A stretch of 64,000 nucleotides of DNA, from the NCBI RefSeq assembly GCF_039522525.1, contig NZ_BAAADO010000004.1, positions 62,001 through 126,000 of the forward strand, read 5' to 3'. The notes below the pieces were generated by a model. That model saw only the letters and a list, made by a program, of their open reading frames with translations. It did not search any database and was not told where the DNA came from. The translations under genes and the position numbers were made by a program. Numbering within the stretch: position 1 is the stretch's first letter; the number at the start of each line of letters is the position of its first letter. The stretch is from Salinibacillus aidingensis. Its GTDB lineage: Bacteria; Bacillota; Bacilli; Bacillales; Alkalibacillaceae. Positions 60,165 through 64,000 of this stretch are shown here, piece after piece.

Positions 60165-60674
60165 CTACCTCGTTAGGGAGAATTCGTCGAAGGGGTAGAT
60201 GATGAGTTCGCTTCGGCCGATGATTTCATCTTCTTTTATAAGTCCTAATCCGTTTCGGCTGTCCTTGCTGATTGACCGGTTGTCTCCCATCACGAAATAT
60301 TCGCCTTCAGGTACGGTGATAGGTCCAAAATCGGAGGTGGACTTAATAGCTTCATCGTCCAGATAGCTCTGAGTCTGCTTTTGGCTATTAATATATAAGG
60401 AATGATTTTTCACCTCAACGACATCATTGGGTAGTCCAATAACACGTTTTACATAATTCTTTGACGGTCTCTGAATGATAACAATATCTCCGCGGTCTGG
60501 TTCGCTTAAGTAATAAATAGCCTTATTAAATACAACTCTTTCTCCGTTTTCTAAAGTAGGATGCATGCTTGCTCCTTCTACAACAGATGTAGCAAATATA
60601 AAGGATCGAATAATGAACGCAAGAATAATTGCGATAATAATAGCTTTGGTCCATTCCCAAATCTCTTTTGCCAA
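60165..60674 (-). CDS. Type I signal peptidase
   Basis: A 169-residue membrane serine protease that removes signal peptides from secreted proteins. It has one N-terminal helix (about 10-30). The catalytic Ser is in VEGASMHPTL (about residue 37) and the Lys in YVKRVIGLPND (about 76); EYFVMGDNRSISKDSR is the third conserved block. Length and layout match the SipS/SipT class. TTG 60674 follows AAGAAGGGAAG. Confidence 0.93.
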   Translation of the reverse strand: MAKEIWEWTKAIIIAIILAFIIRSFIFATSVVEGASMHPTLENGERVVFNKAIYYLSEPDRGDIVIIQRPSKNYVKRVIGLPNDVVEVKNHSLYINSQKQTQSYLDDEAIKSTSDFGPITVPEGEYFVMGDNRSISKDSRNGLGLIKEDEIIGRSELIIYPFDEFSLTR

Positions 60675-61022
60675 AATAATTCTTCCCTTCTTAATTAGTC
60701 ATATATATAACTATTACCATGTTATCACAAGTATTAACAAAAGATGATGGTTTTATATCATATTATAATATTGTTTAAAAAACATTTAAAATGTTAAATC
60801 CCTTCTATCAATATTCCTGGATTATTCTCGGGATGTTCTTTGTAAACCCCCCGATAATTGTCGGATATTCTACGTATAAGATGTCGAAAAGCCGGTGAAA
60901 TAAGGGTCTGTTCCTGTTTTTTCTGAAAACTTTGTCTAATATTGCGATATGGTTTACTTTCTCTATTACTTTTGCCATAATCATAAACGTTGTTTAATAT
61001 AAAAATAGAAAGGGAATTGGAT
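60675..61022. other. Intergenic stretch
   Basis: AT-rich and without a recognisable gene, hairpin terminator or window repeat. It should contain the divergent promoters of the signal peptidase and the first Spo0E-like gene. Confidence 0.45.
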
Positions 61023-61223
61023 ATGGGAAAGTCTACACAAAAGAACGAATTATTATATGAAGAAATTTTAGAAAAGAGAGAAAAAATGCATGAGGTTGCT
61101 GATGATCATGGCATCTCAAGTATTAAAACACTGACGGTCAGTCAGGAGCTGGACCATTTACTCAATCAGTATATAAAAAGTAAATTGCGAGAAAAGCAGG
61201 AATTGAAATTGTCAAAAAGTTAA
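61023..61223 (+). CDS. Spo0E-like aspartyl-phosphate phosphatase
   Basis: A 66-residue two-helix protein of the Spo0E family, which dephosphorylates Spo0A~P and delays sporulation. The signature SQELDHLLNQYI is present (about 44-55), with the first helix LLYEEILEKREKMHEVADDHG. ATG 61023 follows GAAAGGGAATTGG. A second member follows 74 bases downstream. Confidence 0.85.
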   Translation: MGKSTQKNELLYEEILEKREKMHEVADDHGISSIKTLTVSQELDHLLNQYIKSKLREKQELKLSKS

Positions 61224-61297
61224 ACCATTCCCTGAAATTTTCGGGTTCTATTATGGTATAATAGAACAGAAGCAGTTAATTTTGGGGGGCTCCAGAA

Positions 61298-61471
61298 GTG
61301 GCGTCTACTGAAGATGCAGTAAAACTGAGAAAAGAGATAGAGACAGTTCGTTTTAAAATGGTCGAAGTTGCTACGTGGTATGGTTTTACAAGTAAGGAAT
61401 CCGTTGAGATTAGTCAGGAGCTTGATACCTTGTTAAATTTATACCAAGCGATCGAGCAAACTCGAAACTAA
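61298..61471 (+). CDS. Second Spo0E-like phosphatase (57 aa)
   Basis: GTG start behind TTGGGGGGC. LRKEIETVRFKMVEVATWYGF forms the first helix, and SQELDTLLNLYQAIEQ carries the Spo0E motif. It ends CAATTCGAAAC-like with no extra tail, so it is slightly shorter than its neighbour. Tandem Spo0E-type genes are known in Bacillaceae and may answer to different signals. Not long enough for routine ORF calling. Confidence 0.82.
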   Translation: MASTEDAVKLRKEIETVRFKMVEVATWYGFTSKESVEISQELDTLLNLYQAIEQTRN

Positions 61472-61519
61472 TTCCTTACAAGACTCCTCATGCTTCCTTC
61501 AAACTTCATTTTAAAAAAA

Positions 61520-61548
61520 TCAGCGGTTTGGGGCCGCTGATTTTTTTA
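61520..61548 (+). terminator. Terminator of the Spo0E-like pair
   Basis: AATCAGCGG and CCGCTGATT form a 9-base stem (inner TTTGGGG loop), followed by TTTTTT. Confidence 0.85.
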
Positions 61549-61639
61549 TCACGGATAAACGGCCAGTAAATTCCTGATAAGTTCAACTAACCATCAGTGA
61601 GGGATGGAGAAAACCCCCACTGATGGAAGTTTCACTTTA
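61548..61639 (+). repeat. Foldable element, copy C (left stem half missing)
   Basis: TCACGGATAAACGGCCAGTA leads into CCTGATAAGTTCAACTAACC, then CAGTGAGGG/CCCCCACTG and GAAGTTTCACTTTAT. The CCCCCACT half of the first stem is lost. Confidence 0.65.
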
Positions 61640-61647
61640 TGGTTATT

Positions 61648-62793
61648 TTAAAGATATTTCCTCAATCTCTTCATTCCTTCTTTGAGGGTTTCCATATCAT
61701 AGGCATAGGAAATTCTCATATAGCCTTGGCCCAATGGAGAAAAGGCATCACCTGGAACAAGAGCCAGTCCCGCTTTTTTGACTAAATCAAGTCCCAAATC
61801 AAATGAGGAACTGTCCCCCACAGGGAATTTAGGGAATAAGTAAAAGGCGCCATCCGGCATAACGGTCTCCAGCCCCATATCTACCAGCTCCTGATAGACA
61901 AAATCCCGTCTTCTTTTATATTCCTCCCGCATGAACGTCGCATCTGATTTTCCTTCCGTCAAAGCCTCCAGTGCTGCATATTGACTAATACTTGAAGGAC
62001 AGGAAACATTATACTGGTGAACCTTAAGAAGATGTTTGGCAATGTTTTCTGATGCCAGTACGTAACCAATTCTCCAGCCGGTCATCGAGTGGGATTTTGA
62101 CAGTCCCTGAATAATAATGGTCTGTTCACGAACAGCAGGGAAGCTCCCAATGGATACGTGAGGCTTTTCATAGGTTAATTCAGCATAGATTTCATCTGCC
62201 AGAAGAAAAATAGATTTTCCCTGGATCAGTTCAGCAATCTCCTGTAATTCCTCCTTTGTTAAGGTTACCCCTGTAGGATTGGAGGGATAAGGAAGGACAA
62301 TGCATTTAGTCCGGTCCGTTATGTATGACTCCAGAACGTCAGCCGTAGCTTTAAAATCATGATTTCTTGTATCTGCAAAAACAGGCGTTGCTCCAGCTAA
62401 ACGAATGAGAGGTTCGTACCCGGGATAAACCGGTCCAGGGAGAATGACTTCATCACCAGGAGACAAAATAGTCCGGAACGTAATATCAATGGCCTGAGAT
62501 GCACCCACAGTTGCAATAATTTCATGTTTTGGATCATACTGCAGCCCATATTTCTCACTGACAAAGGAAGAAATCGCCTCTCTAAGAGGAAGCATCCCTG
62601 CATTGTGTGTATAGGTTGTACGATTTTGGTCAATCGCTGTTTTTCCTGCCTCTTTCACATGGTCCGGTGTGTAAAAGTCGGGCTGTCCTATGGTTAAAGA
62701 AACAATATCCGACTCTCCGGAAACGAGGTTGAAAAACTTTCGTATCCCGGATATTTCAATGTTTTTTACGTTAGTATTAATGAATGATTCCAT
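61648..62793 (-). CDS. patA: PatA-type class I aminotransferase
   Basis: A 381-residue PLP aminotransferase close to Bacillus PatA, which acts on N-acetyl-LL-diaminopimelate in lysine and cell-wall precursor synthesis. Motifs: IVSLTIGQPDFYTPDHV, TVGASQAIDITFRTI, PYPSNPTGVTLTKEEL, LADEIYAELTY, and the PLP Lys in GLSKSHSMTGWRIGYV. Specificity within class I is by resemblance only. Start at ATG 62793 behind GGAGGGATAAC. Confidence 0.88.
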   Translation of the reverse strand: MESFINTNVKNIEISGIRKFFNLVSGESDIVSLTIGQPDFYTPDHVKEAGKTAIDQNRTTYTHNAGMLPLREAISSFVSEKYGLQYDPKHEIIATVGASQAIDITFRTILSPGDEVILPGPVYPGYEPLIRLAGATPVFADTRNHDFKATADVLESYITDRTKCIVLPYPSNPTGVTLTKEELQEIAELIQGKSIFLLADEIYAELTYEKPHVSIGSFPAVREQTIIIQGLSKSHSMTGWRIGYVLASENIAKHLLKVHQYNVSCPSSISQYAALEALTEGKSDATFMREEYKRRRDFVYQELVDMGLETVMPDGAFYLFPKFPVGDSSSFDLGLDLVKKAGLALVPGDAFSPLGQGYMRISYAYDMETLKEGMKRLRKYL

Positions 62794-62904
62794 GTTATCC
62801 CTCCAAAGTTGTTACAAAATGTTCAAAATCTTTCAATGTATTCAGAAAATTCTTTGTTAAAATAGAATTGTAAGAAAATTTAAGGCATTGAAAGGGGTTA
62901 TCGT

Positions 62905-63057
62905 ATGAGACCGAGATTACCAGGATTTCAGGATTTAGTAAATGAATATAAAGAAGAATTAATGCGTGACGAGAAAATCATGAAAGAAATTGATATAAAA
63001 ATAGAGAAAAAGCATAGTGATTCAGAAAAAGAAACGACAAAGCCATCATTTAACTAA
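62905..63057 (+). CDS. FbpB-like small basic protein (50 aa)
   Basis: ATG behind GAAAGGGGTTATCGT. RPRLPGFQDLVNEYKEELMRDEKIMKEIDIKIEKKH resembles FbpB and related Fur-regulated small proteins, which in B. subtilis help a small RNA spare iron. I saw no clear Fur box upstream, so iron control is only inferred from the family. Too short for routine ORF calling. Confidence 0.7.
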   Translation: MRPRLPGFQDLVNEYKEELMRDEKIMKEIDIKIEKKHSDSEKETTKPSFN

Positions 63058-63118
63058 AACCATTCACACCAAACCTATCATACCATTCCTGATTTTAATT
63101 GAAAAAAATATACCAGGG

Positions 63119-63150
63119 AAGAAGGGGGTTATTACCGCGTAACCCCTTTT
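63119..63150. terminator. Terminator
   Basis: AGGGGGTTA and TAACCCCTT pair around CCGCG, followed by TTTTTTT. The EamA gene's stop codon lies inside the stem. Confidence 0.75.
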
Positions 63151-64000
63151 TTTCCTGCTGTGCCCGCAATGCTGTTCTGATTTCTGTCCGGCCATTTTTC
63201 CAATAGAATCACAGCCCCTATAATACACGCCATACCAGCTGCTTGAAAGACCGAAAAAGCTTCACTGAACAATGTGATTCCAATGACGGTCGCAACAACA
63301 GGCTCAATCGTGGAAAATATAGCGGCTTTGGATGCTTCCACTTCTTTCAGCCCGATCGTATAAATGATATAAGCAACGGCCGTTGGGAGCAATCCCAGTC
63401 CAATCGCATAGAACAAGGCAGCTGGCTGTGTGAAGATGTATATTTTATCATAGGGAAAAAACGGTAAACAGCCGGCGGTGGCAACGATAAATGTATATAA
63501 GGTAATCGTTTTGCTGTGATAGGTTTCCAAGGCATATTTGCTGAAAATACTGTAAAGAGCATAGCCTAATCCGGAGCCAAGACCAAATACAAGAGCCAGC
63601 CATTGAAAATTCTGCCCCAGTGAAGGAAGGATTTCAACAATCAGAAGAATCCCCATCATGGACAATAACAGGGCTATAAATTTTTTCTTCGTAAAGGCTT
63701 CCTTAAATAAAATTCTCGACAATATAGCAACGATAATAGGTGCTGTATATAATAGAGCTGTTGCAATAGGTAAAGTAGATAAATTCATCGTGGTAAAAAG
63801 ACAGAAATTAAAAAACACAATACTGAAAATTCCGGTTCCAATAAAATATTTTCCATCCTTAATGGTTTTAAGCTTAAACATCTTCTTTTCCGTCAGTCCG
63901 AAATACAGGATTAACAGAATAGCCGTGCTCGTTACCCGAAGAGTCACAACTTCAAAAGGTGTAAAGCCAAATTCATATAAATGGTTGACGTACCAGCCAA
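63132..64000 (-). CDS. EamA/DMT-family transporter, 5' end outside the window
   Basis: The reading frame runs through the right edge: before GTG 63947 it continues as NHLYEFGFTPFEVVTLRVTS, typical of the end of helix 1 in EamA proteins, so the true start lies outside. The visible part has about nine of ten expected helices and both EamA repeats, with GLLPTAVAYIIYTIGLKEVEASKAA and STIEPVVATVIGITLFSEAF as the second-repeat signature. It is probably a metabolite or drug exporter; substrate unknown. Confidence 0.88.
   Translation of the reverse strand, partial: GWYVNHLYEFGFTPFEVVTLRVTSTAILLILYFGLTEKKMFKLKTIKDGKYFIGTGIFSIVFFNFCLFTTMNLSTLPIATALLYTAPIIVAILSRILFKEAFTKKKFIALLLSMMGILLIVEILPSLGQNFQWLALVFGLGSGLGYALYSIFSKYALETYHSKTITLYTFIVATAGCLPFFPYDKIYIFTQPAALFYAIGLGLLPTAVAYIIYTIGLKEVEASKAAIFSTIEPVVATVIGITLFSEAFSVFQAAGMACIIGAVILLEKWPDRNQNSIAGTAGKKGVTR

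Noticed and set aside
11021..61639. CRISPR array
   Set aside because: The repeats are long, unevenly scattered, without regular spacers, and no cas gene is present.

Overview
The window looks like a chromosome segment from a low-to-moderate GC, endospore-forming Bacillaceae, probably salt-adapted. Sporulation and coat genes (spo0M, a CotY/CotZ-type coat protein, a SpoIID/LytB-domain protein, YteA, a YuzL-like small protein, two Spo0E-like phosphatases), Bacillus-type Ku/LigD, strong AGGAGG ribosome sites, GTG/TTG starts and a BCCT osmolyte transporter all point that way. No rRNA or tRNA gene was seen.

Layout. 1-9 kb: GNAT, a zinc-ribbon peptide, spo0M, glutathione peroxidase, small membrane genes, a Doc/AbrB-type toxin-antitoxin pair, an M29 aminopeptidase, a secreted M28 aminopeptidase and yteA. 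9.1-10.9 kb: promoter, SAM riboswitch, terminator and O-acetylhomoserine sulfhydrylase. 11-20 kb: two cell-wall hydrolases, a permease behind a strongly structured leader, a coat protein, a DmpA-type peptidase and a BCCT transporter. 20-24 kb: small accessory genes, a nitroreductase and a lipoprotein. 24.8-28 kb: divergent ku and ligD (end joining), and a methyltransferase. 29-34 kb: MFS transporter, PlsY-like protein, and an Xre regulator with small membrane genes. 34-36 kb: minus-strand array of tiny membrane ORFs separated by a repeated motif. 36.7-40.7 kb: SpoIID-like protein, then a ZorA/ZorB-like MotA/OmpA pair. 41.1-44.4 kb: a complete pqqABCDE operon, very unexpected in a spore-former, followed by an MFS transporter. 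46-64 kb: ordinary Bacillaceae genes (AI-2E exporter family, CapA, KtrB, GGDEF/EAL, RlmA, HtrA-like, DUF1659/DUF2922/YvrJ, signal peptidase, PatA, EamA).

Three repeat systems run through the intergenic regions: (i) a foldable element starting near TCACGTATTAACTGG and ending AGTTTCACTTTAT, seven copies, all in the + orientation, with one filled/empty site comparison; (ii) a modular repeat with GCGGAGGCGACC and CGGGCGCTTCCGCC ends, often nested; (iii) a short AACGGGTGC...GTTGAA motif just downstream of small accessory genes. The strongest candidates for new biology are the Gram-positive PQQ operon (with a probable ATT start for pqqB), the SD-sequestering leader at 14.4 kb, the lone ZorAB-like motor, and the single-orientation mobile element.

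All calls come from reading sequence and recalled family motifs. No database search, folding program or alignment was run.
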